Assembly: GCA_963669155.1 (NCBI GenBank)
Contig: OZ022577.1
Coordinates: 13,008,215 to 13,072,214, forward strand
DNA length: 64,000 bases
Reading direction: 5' to 3'
From: Arbacia lixula
Lineage: Eukaryota > Echinodermata > Echinoidea > Arbacioida > Arbaciidae
Part shown: positions 1 through 13,321 of the stretch, in pieces
Numbering within the stretch: position 1 is the first letter of the stretch
How the letters are laid out: every line of letters begins with the position of its first letter
Made by a program: the position numbers and the translations under genes
The notes under the pieces: generated by a model
What the model saw: the letters and a program-made list of their open reading frames with translations, nothing else
What the model was told of the DNA's origin: nothing
Databases searched by the model: none

Positions 1-69
1 AGACGGAGGAGAGAGAAAAGAAGTGTCTAATCCATGCGTGACACATTTTTCAAGATGAAAGCAAACAGG

Positions 70-330
70 AAATGGACTTGGATTAGACCAGCCAGAGCCA
101 CAAAGGTTAAGATCGATTTCATCCTTTCATCAGATGCGAACATTGTCAACGATGAAAATATTCTCGTCAAAGTCAATGTAGGCAGCGACCACGGAAGGTA
201 ACGGGGAAGGCCAAATCAATACCAACTTGGCGAAACAGGAGCTACTCAGATATGGAAGATGAGTTCTCAAAGCAGACTACACAACCCAAATGACTGTGAT
301 AATAGAACATTGATGCGGCAGTCTGGAGGA
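70..330 (+). mobile_element. LINE endonuclease fragment (RTE/Craniofacial-like type)
   Basis: From 70 the frame reads KWTWIRPARATKVKIDFILS and on through NVGSDHGR, matching the C-terminal APE-type endonuclease of non-LTR retrotransposons (WTW..., IDFIL, GSDH). It stops at 199-201; the next conserved residues (INTNLAKQEL) continue in another frame, so it is a degraded fragment. The 5' part lies outside the window. Confidence 0.75.
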
Positions 331-571
331 GAGATTCAAGTACAAGTTCCAGTTTTATGTTGCAGTGTTCACAATCTTGAATAGTTTAGCCCCTTCGTAT
401 TTAATCCCACTTGTTGAACGGCGCCCTGTATTACACTTGTCAAGAAACACCCTGCATAGTCCACTATTTACTCCACAGCAATTTACACATTCTAAGAAGC
501 ATTCATTCGCGTTCACAGCATGTTCTTTGTTTAACAAAGTACTGATTATTGCACAAATTTCCCCCTTATAG
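331..571 (+). mobile_element. LINE reverse-transcriptase C-terminal fragment
   Basis: The frame RFKYKFQFYVAVFTILNSLA followed by PSYLIPLVERRPVLHLSRN fits the thumb/C-terminal motif of CR1/L2-like LINE polymerases (LxxLAPSYL). It lies directly after an endonuclease piece, so the central RT domain is missing or the two come from different LINEs. Confidence 0.6.
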
Positions 572-1540
572 GCATTTTCACGACGTCTGTGTATATGTGT
601 GTGGTTAAATTGTAAAGTTTTTAAATCATGTTAAATATTCGCTTAGTTTTCACATGAAAATTTGCAAATATGGTAGACGACAAGCACTCCGAGTTCATAT
701 ATTATATAAACGGCTGTCTAAATTTGCTAAGATTACACAAGTGTTCTGGAAGGGTTTCAATTGGAATCTCCTTTTCTTTCTTTGTGCTTGAAGAATCAAT
801 AACTTTCCAGCAATTTTGTGGTTGGCTTTTTTAAGACCTCTGAGTTCCTTATGAAAATTTGTATCGAATTCCCTTCGTGCAGAATATTCATTTTTTGGGC
901 AAAGTTTCTTTCATTTTGTGAGTTCTTTGCAAATACCATCAGATTTATCAGTTTTATCAATGTTATTTAAATAAAAATGTTGAGAACGTAATGTAGATCA
1001 ACTTTTATCAAACCATGATTTCATATTTATTACACTTGTGAAATCGTTTTCATTCAACTGACCGTACTTTCTATATGAATTTAACATAATTACCCTTACA
1101 TGCCTTATCAGCCGCAATGAGGTAAACATCTTTCATTAAACGAGCTATTTCATCTAAAGTTCCTTGAGTGATGTTGTGGCCCTGTCATCCATCTACTATA
1201 TCAAGCAAATCGTGAACAGCATTTTCCTCAAATTGGTTGTCGGAATTATGATCATTGCTGTCATGAAAACCTTACTCATATGTACGCTTACTCACATCCA
1301 TTATTTTCAGAATGATTGGATTGTGTTTGTCAGAGAGAGAAGATCAAATTTATTGTGACATTTTTTGCCTTTAAAATTGCCCACTCATGCTGATTGGATT
1401 AATGTGATTTTCACAAATAAGTTAGTCAATAAGTTAAGGAACAATCCTGTCAAATTATTTTGCCCAAAACCTCTTCGATAAAAAGTTATGCTATTTTGCT
1501 TAGGGGGACTTACATATTTTTTGGTTTATAATGGGGACCA
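572..1540. other. Intergenic, nothing recognised
   Basis: AT-rich unique-looking DNA with only short frames. No gene, RNA or repeat recognised. Confidence 0.5.
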
Positions 1541-1730
1541 TGGGTTGTATTCTAGAACGATCTTAAGTTCTCCTAAGTCCGCTCCTAAGTTTTCTCCTAA
1601 TTTTTCTCTTGTTTATATAACTTTATGTAAATCATAGAATGAGGAGGATTGGTATTCCAGAATGCGCGTAAGAGAGGATTTAAGAGAAAACTTAGGAGAA
1701 AACTTAGATAACTTCTGGAAAACCACCCCA
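1541..1730. repeat. Short inverted-repeat element (MITE-like), 190 bp
   Basis: The ends are inverted copies: GGGTTGTATTCTAGAACG at the left against the complement of CTTCTGGAAAACCACCCC at the right. The arms also share CTTAGGAGAAAAC/CTCCTAAG blocks. The superfamily is unclear and no coding capacity remains. Confidence 0.65.
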
Positions 1731-1887
1731 TAAGCACAGCATAAGCCAAAGTATGCTTAACATAACGTAAAGATTTCAAAACCAACAAGACATAATGGAA
1801 GTAATCAAACAGCGCAAATGGACATGGGCTGACTATGTCACTAGCAGAATCGATGGAAGATAGTGCAATCAAGCGGTGATTTGCCAT

Positions 1888-2663
1888 TTGGTCCAATCCC
1901 AGTTGGTCCACTCACCATTTCGCCTACCATCACATGCTGATATGTTTGTGTTAGGGTTAGGGCAGGGGGTCTAGATAAGGGTTAACGGTTGAGGCTATCG
2001 TGTAGAGAATTGATGATAAGTTAACCCATTATTTTAATCTAAAACTGCATTTTAAAGGGTTACTAAATTAGAAAAATAGGTTCCCACTAATCTATGTAAA
2101 TTATCCACTAAAAACAAATTTTACATTCGTTTGCCGCAATAAAGTCTCAATTTGACGAAAATTTGAAAAAATGCACGCCTCCAGTGACGTATGAGAAGTC
2201 AAAATGCCATCAATGGCAACGGCGTAAATAAAATGTTTTATTCACGCAATTCAAACAATACGTTACCAATGGGAACCCCAAAGCTTCTCCGAGGTTTGTC
2301 TGAGTAGCAACAACTAATAGATTCAAAGTGCATTCCATCCATTGAATCTGAATAACAAGATACAGCTAAATTCAATAACGCGTTACTATGCAGTTAGGGG
2401 GAAAGTTGTGAATACATTACGAAAATGGTCTATTGTTGACTTACGTACAATCTATGGAATTTTGACTTCTCATGCGTCACTGGAGGCGTGCGTTTTTTCA
2501 AATTTTCGTCAAAATGAGACATTATTGCGGCAAACGAATGTGAAATTCGTTTTTAGTGGATATTTTTACATAGATTAGTGGGAACTTATTTTTCTAATTT
2601 AGTAACCCTTTAAGGGATTCCTTGTAGACGAAATGGTGAGTGGGCCAACTGGGATTGGACCAT
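1888..2663. repeat. Outer inverted repeat enclosing a nested MITE
   Basis: TGGTCCAATCCCAGTTGG at about 1890 recurs in reverse complement at about 2645-2660, together with the neighbouring CACTCACCATTTCG. The pair brackets a complete TTAA element (2056-2609), so an older inverted-repeat sequence has been split by a younger insertion. Confidence 0.6.
2056..2609. mobile_element. MITE family A, complete, TTAA target duplication
   Basis: The 554 bp element begins AGGGTTACTAAATTAG and ends in its reverse complement, flanked by TTAA at 2052-2055 and 2610-2613. The terminal arms are about 100 bp. TTAA duplication points to piggyBac or Kolobok; purine-starting ends favour Kolobok (inference). No transposase frame. 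Confidence 0.85.
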
Positions 2664-2996
2664 GACAATAAACCCACTCAAACTACTGAATGGACTCCTC
2701 TAGAGGGGAAATGACAGCGACAGACAAGGAGATGATTAGGGATATGACGTGAGAACAATTCTGGAATGAAACCAACAAGACTAGTATGAAATGAAAATAT
2801 GAGGGAAAGATGGAATTGGACAGATTATACTCAGGCTTTCATCCAGCAGTGGATTGACAATGGCTGAAGAAGAATCCCGTCATCGAACACTACAAAAGTG
2901 TAATGAACAAAATATTAGGAAACAAACCACTATGGATACAATAAGTACAATTGGTCGAGACACACACGCGTGCCTGCGTATACACTGGGACACTGG
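2664..2996. other. Intergenic, possible LINE-like remnant
   Basis: Short degraded coding-like words (for example SGLTMAEEES) precede a microsatellite, which resembles a LINE 3' end, but similarity is too weak to name. Confidence 0.2.
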
Positions 2997-3004
2997 GAGG
3001 GAGG

Positions 3005-3062
<58 letters not shown>

Positions 3063-3188
3063 CACACACACACACACACTCGCGCGCAACCATACATACA
3101 AAGAGACACAAACATACAGACAGACAGACTGACAGAAACAGACAGACAGACAGACAGTGGGGAGAGAGAGAGAGAGAGAGAGAGAGAT
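2997..3188. repeat. Compound microsatellite (GA, GACA, CA)
   Basis: Runs of GGGA, GA, GACA and CA, then GACA and GA again. The long frames through it on both strands are low-complexity artefacts. Confidence 0.95.
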
Positions 3189-3960
3189 AATGCATTCGCG
3201 ATTGCGCCATGTCCATCTGGTATGGTACAATAGAACAGGCCGACTTTCGCTGAAAAACTGGTTCTGCTTGTCATGTGCATTTATAGGGACAAGTGAATTT
3301 AATTTGTTTGTATTTTTCTAGACGAAAATACTACATGTATAACTACGCGAGACGACCCGTACGTTTTGCCTATCTGAGGGAAAATATATAATAGTACCGT
3401 TTCGATGTGTTCGAATGGAGAATGAAGCGGAAAAATGTGAAATTTGTACTTTACTAATGCAACATAACATCATACTTTAAGCCAGCATGACTAAGTGCGA
3501 TAATATTTCTCAATAAAATTATAATTAATGCATTGTAAGTATGTTCCATCTTTAGTAAGTATATCTTTATCTAAACACTTCTGCGGTTCTTGTTTTGTTT
3601 ATGCGTTCAATCTTTGAAAAATATCATCCAGCAGTTTGACGGGACGAACATAGGATCAAAGAGAGAATCCATGTAAAGCGCTCTTACACAACTTAGGGGA
3701 ATACGATGAATATACATTAATAATTATATGGAGTTCCATTACCGATCTCGGATATCGATACTCCATAGACTCCATACACCAAATCACGTAACTATTGTAG
3801 CATGACCAATATATAACACCTTACGAAACAAGCCACAACAGGATTGCAACAACAATAGACTATTGATGAGGTGATTAAGATTAAGATTAATATTGATCGC
3901 AGTTAATTGATATCGATTGCGATTGCGATTGCGACCCTCTGTGGGTGGACATAGAACGGT
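3189..3960. other. Intergenic, nothing recognised
   Basis: No gene, structured RNA or clear repeat. Contains a short GATTGC run near 3917-3932. Confidence 0.5.
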
Positions 3961-5352
3961 CACCCAATAACCCGTTTTCGTAGTATAATCACTATCACTC
4001 AAACAATACGTTACTTAACCCCAAAGCCTGCCCCGGGGTTGTCCGAGTAGCAGGGACACTAATAGATTCAGAATGCGTTCCATATCCATTGAACCTAAAT
4101 TACGAAATAAGGTACTCGTCACCAGGTACACTAGGAACACGTCACTAGGCAGTTAGGGGAAAGTTGTGAATTCATAACGAAAACTGCCTTCTTAAATACC
4201 AACGATGATTTTGGTTCATGTTCCCTTTCGACTAGTTGTCCATTAGGAAATATAGTTGCCATTGGCTTTTATTTCATTGTCCTACCTCAGTACCTACCTC
4301 ATTGCCGCGGAGACATCGCTTTCAGTCTCCGTCTCCAACGGGTCGCCAAATGGTCTCCATCCCAGTGAGATACCCATTTTAGAGTAAAATGCACATGTAT
4401 TTCCGAACCACTTTGCTGACATACTTTCAATTTTCTTCTGCTTTTGAACATTTTTAAATAGCAACATGGTCCTTAAGGCTATAATAAGGATTTCATTTTG
4501 ATCCGAAAATTTGAGCAATTTTACATTGGAATTTGTACTAACTAGTACTTTCGAATTAGCATTCTCCACATCGTTTTCACCATGTTTAAAATTAGGGTAG
4601 AATGGTAAAGTAAAAAAAAAATTGATGTGAGGTGCCTTTGTATGAACCAGAATATGATGTAATTGGGGTTGTATTGTGCTTTCCCACGCAGTCCTGAGAT
4701 TTAAAAAGAATCTAGAATGAAAGAGGAAGGAGCAGGAACCTGATGCATCCAACTGTCAAGCCTTACTGGCTTTTACGGATGTACCGTTTTCCACTTCTTT
4801 ACTATACGCGATTTAGTGTTTTTATTATGGTTTTCTAGCCAAATTTCTCTGTCACCTCATACTCTTAAAGTAATTATTTAAGTTAACGTTTTGCATTCCT
4901 TTCTTGTTTTTTTATTTCCATCTTTCTACAGAACCGAATGTAGGAGGTGTAGCACACCAACTATACGTTCTAAGTTTTTGTTTAATGGTGACCTTCGTCA
5001 CATGTTACCACATGCGTCGAAGCCCACTCGAGGGACCTATGTTTCCCTTTGTCTTGGCTTTTTTAATTACAGCCAAACAATACACTATTGTTTAAGCTAA
5101 TACTCTAGAGCTTTCACCGTGCAAGAGCGAGGAACAACATACTTGGCACAGACTGCTAACCCTTAAACTACCACCCCTCGAAAGCCGCGTTGATTTACTA
5201 TAGGTTTTCATGCCAATTGATAATGAGAGAGTTAAGTGATAGTGTTTGCTTCTTGGTGTACTTGTATCTTTGTTTTTAATTGGTATTGATGTTGTCACGT
5301 GTCCGATCACGAGGTCGTGAGAGAAGAGGTAGAAGGGGGAAGAGATGTCAAT
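3961..5352. repeat. Segmental duplicate, long copy
   Basis: The two ends (3961-4090 and 4869-5352) match 6242-6841 closely and in order. The first part is related to the interior of MITE family A. The middle 4091-4868 is absent from the other copy; because 4091-4180 continues the family A interior, this copy keeps the older arrangement. A 152-codon minus frame at 4294-4752 matches nothing I know. Confidence 0.8.
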
Positions 5353-6241
5353 CAAGTGGAAGTAGAGTATGCAAGTACTATCAATACAACCATTATGCTA
5401 TTACATACTTGATACCAATTTATATCAAATTTACTGGAACATCGCACAATTACATTCGAAGCATAACATAACCAGCTTAATTTCGAATATTTCGCGGTAT
5501 TCAGAGCGTCATCTCTCGGCGCTTCTCAAAGGTATTGAGAAGGGAAGGCGCTGGGAGGAATATCGATAACGAAAGCTCTCCAAAATAAAAAGCTATTTCA
5601 ATTAAATATTGGTTTATTCCTTAAAAAATGATTTCATGTTTCATTGCCAAGTCTAATTGCACGTCAATGCGACATAGAGATGTTTACCTATGTCTCACAG
5701 AACATTTTAGAACAATGAACGCAAGAAGTTATAACTTGCCCTTTCATTTTTATGTGACATTACATTTACCCCCACGACTGGTCTTTCTATATACCTGGTT
5801 CTTATATTTCTGGACATTGGCTATTCAAAATAATGTGTTCTTTAATTGATAATATCATCCTGACAAGTTGGAAGTTTAAATACAAGAAATGGCAGGCAAA
5901 AATTAATGTGTTAAAAGAAAAAGAAAGAAGTGAAGCGTTTGAGGAAGTTAAGTCTCTAAAGTCAATTGCATCATATAATTTGTTATAGGAACATCTAACA
6001 CTCTCAGTAGCAGAGGTGTATGAAATGTGTGCTAGGTCTATGACATTTTCCTGGCTTGGTAATGATAGGTTTAAGTCGGTAAAACCTAATTGAAGAAGGA
6101 ATTTCCATATTTTTTTTTTGTAGGTGACATTGATATTTGATAACGTTCGGAAGATGATAACGTGAACGGAAGCAACGGCTCTCATTTGACCAATGGCCAC
6201 TTACTTGAAAGGGATCCCTCAATAGGTGTTCATGGAAAGTT
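5353..6241. other. Spacer between the two segmental copies
   Basis: AT-rich, no recognised feature. A 132-codon minus frame (5802-6200) has no recognisable motif and AT-rich codons. Confidence 0.4.
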
Positions 6242-6841
6242 CACCCAATAACCCGTTTTCGTAATGTAATCACTCTCACTCAATCAATACGTTACTACTG
6301 GTAACCCCAAAGCTTGCCCCGGGGTTTTCCGAGTAGCAGGAACACTAATAGATTCAGAATGCGTTCCATAGTAATTATTTCAGTTGACGTTTTGGATTTC
6401 TTTCTTGTGTGTTCTTTCCATTTTTCTACAGAACCGAATGTAGGAAGTGTATTACACCAACAATACGTTCGAAGTTTTTGTTTAATGGTGACCTTCGTCA
6501 CATGTTACCACATGCGTCGAAGCCCACTCGAGGGACCTAAGTTTCCCTTTGTCTTGGCTTTTTTAATTACAGCCAAACAATACACTATTGTTTAAGCTAA
6601 TACTCTAGAGCTTTCACCGTGCAAGAGCGAGGAACAACATACTTGGCACAGACTGCTAACCCTTATACTACCACCCCTCGAAAGCCGCGTTGATTTACTA
6701 TAGGTTTTCATGCCAATTGATAATGAGAGAGTTAAGTGTTGTAGTGTTTGCTTTCTGTATCTTTGTTTCTAATTGGTATTGATGCTGTCACGTGTGCGAT
6801 CATGTGGTCGTGAGAGTGGAGAGAGGGGGAGAGATGTCAAT
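6242..6841. repeat. Segmental duplicate, short copy with internal deletion
   Basis: Matches 3961-4090 joined directly to 4869-5352, about 95% identical by eye over much of the second part, lacking about 778 bases. A 55-residue frame ending ITAKQYTIV is kept in both copies but has no known domain. Confidence 0.8.
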
Positions 6842-9157
6842 ACATACATTTTAAGCAAAGTTCATTCGACTTTAAACTTTAGTCGAATGTATTCTGGATT
6901 TGACCTCAAACCCATCAGTATATCATCACAAAGTGATCTCTGTTTGTACCAGATTTGGTTGAGACTTACAAGTCGATTTAGATTATTTTGAAAAAATGAA
7001 TTTCTTCCCAATTTTGCAAGATTTAATGATCTCTGACCTTTCATGGATTTTACCTCAAGTCTTTTCAGTCTATATCCATGTGGCGATCCATCTACCAATT
7101 TTGGTTTAGTTATGATGAATATACACATTTGGGATAATTTGGGGCAAGGTGCTCAAATCGCATTAGCATGAATATTTGGAAATGGATACAATTATTTTGT
7201 GCGTAAATATTAAAAATATATTTTTGTTGACATTTTAGGCAAAATCAATCTACTCAATACATTTATTTCCAGCTGCTTTGTATGCGTTTTAGCGGAAAGT
7301 AATTGGCCGCGCTTGGGGACGTCCCAACGTGTTGCGGCCGAGGCGCAACTTGAATTTCTGTTGATTTGCTCAAGCCGCAGGAAATCAAAAACAAATAAAT
7401 GGCCTCTCCGTATTTATATGTAACATTGTGGATGCTAGAGCATGGACCCTATCACTACCTAATGGTCCAATTAATGAACAAAAAATACATCAATGAAGGA
7501 TATAAAACAAATATTCAATGATTTTTATTCGGGATCTTTGTGGAATCTATTGGTCCTCTCGGTGAACTGCATGGACGGCGTGGGGTACCATTTTCACAGT
7601 ACCTGAAATAATATCCACGCCCCTAACTTTCATCTCGGGAGCTAATTCATTCCACAAGATTCCTCGTGATCATGAAATAGTTGTGTATTTGAATAGGTTT
7701 ACAAACACAGTTACTGCTCTGATATGCGGGATATGTCTGTTAGACCTGCGGTGATCTCAAATGAATACCATAATCCCTCGGTTTGCGGCCTCATGTAACC
7801 TGCGCATGTAACCATGGTAACTGGCATTATGGATATTGAATGTGTTCTGTTAACGTGATACACGAGATGGATTAATAAATAATATTCCGTCATATCCAGC
7901 GAATATCCGCTAAACGTTAACAAATAATTTTGTTGATTGTTGATGTCATGTTATGTCCATAAGGTTAAACTTATGTAAAACTGAATTCTAAGCTTAGAAT
8001 GCTATTGTTGTTTTTCTCTTTCTGTAGAGCGCTCTGGCGATCTACTTACAAATAACAAAATACCGGACAGGTTATAGAGTACACCAACTGCATACTACAG
8101 GAGGAACGCAGGAGACCATTAAACTACGTTTAAAAGTCAATTAATCTTAATTCAACTACTTTCATTGTATGTTTTCAGTATTTGCTGGCTTCGCATCAAT
8201 AACTTGGACGATTTCCGGCTATTTAGGCCATTCATTCATTGTTACGTGAGTCCTCAACTAGTTGGGCATCAAACGGAATGCAGCCTTGTTGACCGGGATT
8301 TCATTGTCCACATGCGAGTTTTAGTTAATCTGACCGGATTAAAGCTGGTGTAGACCTCTTGCAGGTCTCGCTATACAGTTGTGTAAATACCACAACATCC
8401 AAAGGACCATCGGCTAAGAATTTCCCTCAGTATGCATGGTATACAGGAACCAACAACCGACTTCAAATGATATAATCTTTGTTTTGCTGTTATTCTCCGC
8501 AGTAATAAGATTGATTGATTGATCATTATGTTAAAAATAAACCAACTAAAAGAGGACCATGCGAGATTCAAAGGTGTATTCTCTGCTTGCCGGGCAACCA
8601 CACTATCCTTTTTAAATGCGTTTTCATTTATTTGTACATGTAAATTATTACACCGCTTATACGATTCCGAAAAACCACAATGTAATTGACGTAATCATAA
8701 TACTGTTATGACGGTTATTTGTGGCCACGTTTGTGATCATTGGCCCTAAGGACAAATATGGTAAGCCATTGTTAGCTTCAATTGTCATATTCATTTGTAA
8801 ATCAAGCTGAGCCTCAAAGGCGAACAAAGTAGATTTTTCGCGCATCATCTACGTCACTGTTAAATCTTGTATTTCACAAACGTTATGCAGTTTATAAGGT
8901 CCATGCAATGTTTTAATGAATGCGGTTTTACTTGTAGAATGGAAATTCTACTTTTAAAGTTTGAGATAGCAGTTAGCTACGAGTACGCGATTTATAATAC
9001 ACAACCATAATGCACTTTACACAAACACACCCGAACGCAAAAAGATACATAGGATCAAGACATTGCACACACACACACGCAATGAAGTGAGCAATAGAAT
9101 TATTCTACCCATTTTTTTTTCTAATGTTGTATGAAAATGCTGCATGGATTGAATGGC
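6842..9157. other. Intergenic, repeat-like but unclassified
   Basis: 6850-7130 has the wording of dispersed repeats (tgacctc, ccatctacc) similar in style to 63679-64000. The rest (7131-9157) shows no gene. A short G-run lies at 9158-9173. Confidence 0.4.
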
Positions 9158-9173
9158 GGGGGGGGGGGGGGGG

Positions 9174-9544
9174 ATGGAGGGGGGAGGGGGGAGCTTATGA
9201 CCTGTCCTATGGTGTCGTTTTAGGCTCCCGGGGCCTCGAGTGATTTTTAGTAGGCCTAAACAATAGTATGAGGGTGGGTCGGGGGGTAAAGTTGTTGGTT
9301 TCCAAACAGCTCTATCTCTTTAGATGTTGTAACTTTTTCCATTATTTCGATGTTCCCGTTTTGTTCTTTCTCTGTCTATATATCGCTTTGTAATGACAGG
9401 AACCATCGTTTTGCAGGCATTGCCGTTGTCTACGTCTTACGTCTTACGTCAAGTAGGCAATGAAAGCTTACTGAAGAGAAGAAAACAGACTTCAAATCAA
9501 GTTGATGAGAGAGCTGTTGTCTATCATGTTGTAATTTACCTTGC
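9174..9544. other. G-rich flank and left junction of the tandem element
   Basis: G-rich, low-complexity sequence, then ordinary DNA leading into the left-truncated element copy. The short direct repeat CGTCTTA occurs near 9433. Confidence 0.4.
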
Positions 9545-10614
9545 AAATTTCGGTCATTCGTTGTCATCCGCATTAAATTTGGCCAAAAAAAATAAAAATC
9601 CGCTTTAAAATTGCGGATACATAAAAGATGTACAGCGAACAAATTACGATTAAAAGCGGAACTATCACGTATAAAAACGAATTACCTTGCGAATGGTATT
9701 TTACGAGGGATATTGCTTGTAACATTGTGGAATGTATTGCAGACATTGCGAAAATGTAACGAAAGTAATACGGGAGTATAACACATGTATTGCGGACAAA
9801 AATAGGATGCTAAACGATTATTGCGGAAGTATTACGTATGCATAGAGAATGCAATGCGCACGTGGTGCGGAAACAACGGTCGCATTGCGAATGTGATACA
9901 TTTGAATCGAGACCATATAAAAGAAGAGCACTCCACTCTTCAGCGAAGATGAACAGAAAATAATATTCTTTAAAAACTTTTTGTTTTCATTCCATGGAAA
10001 GTTCGTGAATGTTTTTTTAAGACCACATGAATGAATGGGCTAGTTCAGACATAGAACCATATTACCTTATCTTTTATTCAGTATCAATGAAAAAAGACAA
10101 TAAATGTTTGTTTAGATGTTTTATGTCTTATTTATCTGCCTCAAACATCAAACAAAGAAGTGTATTTTAAATACACCTGTTTATTTGATGTTTTACATAC
10201 AATGTTACACTTTTATACATTTTTATGCTTTTTCAAGATGTTGATCTTGAAAAAAAAAGAGAAGGTATTGAGATTTAATACTTATTTTTGTTTTATCAGT
10301 TTATGTGTTTTCCGATCATGAAAATTTATTTTCCACTGTTAATTACTTGTTAACACATAAAACGTTATAAAATACTATACTAAAAAAGTTTTTTTCTTCA
10401 TAAAATTAAATTCAAAGTGTAACTTCACATCGAATAGCAATTCTCAAAAGAATATGAGGATATTGATGGTGTTTAAGACGGGATACAAACATAAATCGAG
10501 CCTTTGGCTCAATTTACCTCTTCCACATGAAACGATGTATGGTTAATATGAAAGGAGTATGTATGTGTATTGAAGTGTATGGGCATATTCCATAAGTGCC
10601 CGTGTGTGCATGTT

Positions 10615-10645
<31 letters not shown>

Positions 10646-11483
10646 CCGTCTGTCAACGAATACCTGAAAATAATTTCAACCTCTTGTAAAATCTCGTTGA
10701 GGTGATAAGCTATTATTATTATAGCTCTGCACTATCTGGAATTAGGTACGTCCATGGTATAAGTGTCATATTCTATCTGGCGACACACGGGGGGGGGGGG
10801 GGGGTGTTGGGTTATTCTTTTATTGACAAAAATACAATTTAAGTGGCAGGGGCAATATGGCAATGACATCCGGGATTTTTATGTTGTTGGATGGCTGCAA
10901 TTATCAGATGTCCGTGATGATCCATGGCAACATCCTATATTCTATACAACTGTTGTTAAAATGACGGTCAAATTTAATTTTCTGTTACATTTGTATAGTA
11001 ATCTGGGTTTACGATGAATCTTTGCTGTGTACTCGTAAATTGTTCGCGAAACAGTCGGAATACAAACGCACTATTCGTGACCAGTCTGCAAGCATTCTTT
11101 ATAAATTATTATAGCTTGGTATAAAGTCGTATTAGGCGCGCTATGCATTCGTTTCGCATTCTATCCCAGTCCGCTACTTATCCGCAATCCCATGTCCGTT
11201 GCGGATATCACAGGATAACTGCGAAAATTCAGCGCATACATTGAGTATGCATTGCGTATGCATTGCGCATATAAACCGGATGATTTCCGCTCCCAGGAGT
11301 TTTGGGCAGCCCAAAACTCCTGGGAACGGAAAAATGTGCCTTTGCGGATGATTACGGACATGTGCGGAAAATAACCGTCTTAAAACAGCATGCTTTACGA
11401 ATATTGCGGATGTTTGGCGTCTGTAATCAAATTTTATCCGCAATTTATGCGCAATCCATCCTAAATGTCACTGGGACCGGGCC
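9545..11483. mobile_element. Non-autonomous DNA transposon, copy 1 (left end lost)
   Basis: About 1.94 kb, aligning along its whole length with 11522-13321. The right end is CACTGGGACCGGGCC (11469-11483), followed by TTAA. The matching left terminal repeat is missing. It contains a TG array (10617-10645), a G-run near 10790, and a long hairpin at 11292-11324. No transposase-like frame. Confidence 0.85.
11292..11324. repeat. Perfect 15-bp-arm hairpin inside element copy 1
   Basis: CCCAGGAGTTTTGGG, loop CAG, then the exact complement. Adding the next bases extends the arms to about 22 with one mismatch. The same structure sits at 13130-13162. Confidence 0.9.
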
Positions 11484-11487
11484 TTAA

Positions 11488-13321
11488 GGCCCGGTCCCAC
11501 TGGGGGAAAGTTGAATTACGCATGAATTGCGAATACAAATTTCGGTCATTCGTTGTCATCCGCATTAAATTTGGCAAAAAAAATAAAAATCCGCTCTATA
11601 ATTGCGGATATATTAAAGATGTACAGCGAACAAATTACGATTAAAAGCGGAAATATCACGAATAAAAACGAATTACCTTGCGAATGCCATTTTACGAGGG
11701 ATATTGCTTGTAAAATTGTGGAATGTATTGCAAACATTGCGAAAATGTAACGAAAGTAATGCGGAAGTATAACACATGTATTGCGGACAAAAATAGGATG
11801 CTAAACGATTATTGCGGAAGTATTACGTATGCATAGAGAATGCAATGCGCACGTGGTGCGGAAACAACGGTCGCATTGCGAATATGATACATTTGAACCG
11901 ATACCATATAAAAGAAGAGCACTCCACTCTTCAGCGAAAAGAAAAGAAAAGAATATTTTTTAAAAACTTTTTGTTTTCATTCCATGGAAAGTTCATGAAT
12001 CTTCAGAAATAGAACCATATTACCTTATCTTTTATTAAGTATCAATGAAAAAAAAAGACAATAAATGTTTGTTTAGATGTTTTATGTCTCATTTATCTGC
12101 CTTTCTTAAAATACACTTGTTTATTTGATGTTTTACATACAATGTTACACTTTTATACATGTTTAGGCTTTTTCAAAATGCTGATCTTGAACAAAATAAA
12201 AGAAGGTATTAAGATTTAATACTTTTTATAAGTTTATGTGTTTTCCGATCATGAAAATTCATTTTCCACTTTTAATTCTCAAAAGAATATGAGAATATTG
12301 ATGGGGTTTAAGAGGGGATACATAAATTGAGACTTTGGCTCAATTCACCTCTTCCACATGAAACAATGATGTATGGTTAATATGAAAGAAGTATGTGTGT
12401 GTATTTAGGTGTATGGGCATATTCCATAAGTGTCCGTGTGTGCATGTTTGTATGTGTATGTGTGTGTGGGTGTCCGTCTGTCTGTCAACGTATACCTGAA
12501 AATAATTCCAACCTCTTGTAAAATCTCGTTGAGGTGATAAGCTATGATTATTATAGCTCTGCACTATCTGGAATTAGGTACGTCGATGGTATAAGTGTCA
12601 TATTCTATCTGGTGACACACGAGGGGGGGGGGGGCTGGGGGGTGTTGGGTTATACTTTTATTAACAAAAATGCAATTAAAGTGGCAGGGGCAATATGGCA
12701 ATGACATCCGGGATTTTTATGTTGTTCGATGGCTGCAACTATCAAATGTCCGTGATGATCCATGGCAACATCCTATATTCTACACAACTGTTCTTAAAAT
12801 GACGGTCAAATTTCATTTTCTGTTGCATTTATAAAGTAATCTGGGTTTACTATGAATGTTTTCTGTGTACTCGCAAATTGTTCGCGAAACAGTCGTAATA
12901 CAAACGCACTATTCGTGACCAGTCTGTAAGCATTCTTTATAAACCATTATAGCTTGGTATAAAGTCGTATTAGGCACGCTATGCATTCGTTTCGCATTCT
13001 ATCCCAGTCCGCTACTTATCCGCAATCTCATGTCCGTTGCGGATATCACAGGATAACTGCGAAAATTCAGCGCATACATTGAGTATGCATTGCGTGTGCA
13101 TTGCGCATATAAACCGGATGATTTCCGCTCCCAGGAGTTTTGGGCAGCCCAAAACTCCTGGGAACGGAAAAATGTGCCTTTACGGATGATTACGGACATG
13201 TGCGGAAAATAACCGTCTTAAAACAGCATACTTTACGAATATTGCGGATGTTTAGCGTCTGAAATCAAAATTTATCCGCAATTTATGCGCAATCCATCCT
13301 AAATGTCACTGGGACCGGGCC
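11488..13321. mobile_element. Non-autonomous DNA transposon, copy 2 (both ends)
   Basis: Starts GGCCCGGTCCCACTGGG and ends CACTGGGACCGGGCC, so both terminal repeats are present. The left flank TTAA (11484-11487) is shared with copy 1 and the right flank is TTTA (13322-13325). Internal AT/CG words such as ATTGCGGA recur. It carries the same hairpin (13130-13162). Confidence 0.88.
13130..13162. repeat. Same hairpin inside element copy 2
   Basis: Identical stem and loop to the copy 1 hairpin, kept although the surrounding copies have diverged. Confidence 0.9.

Noticed and set aside
2854-3280. Overlapping frames of 80-116 codons on both strands
   Set aside because: They run through GA/CA microsatellites and encode only simple repeats.
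4294-4752. 152-codon minus frame
   Set aside because: Lies in repeat-derived DNA absent from the sister copy, with AT-rich codons and no motif.
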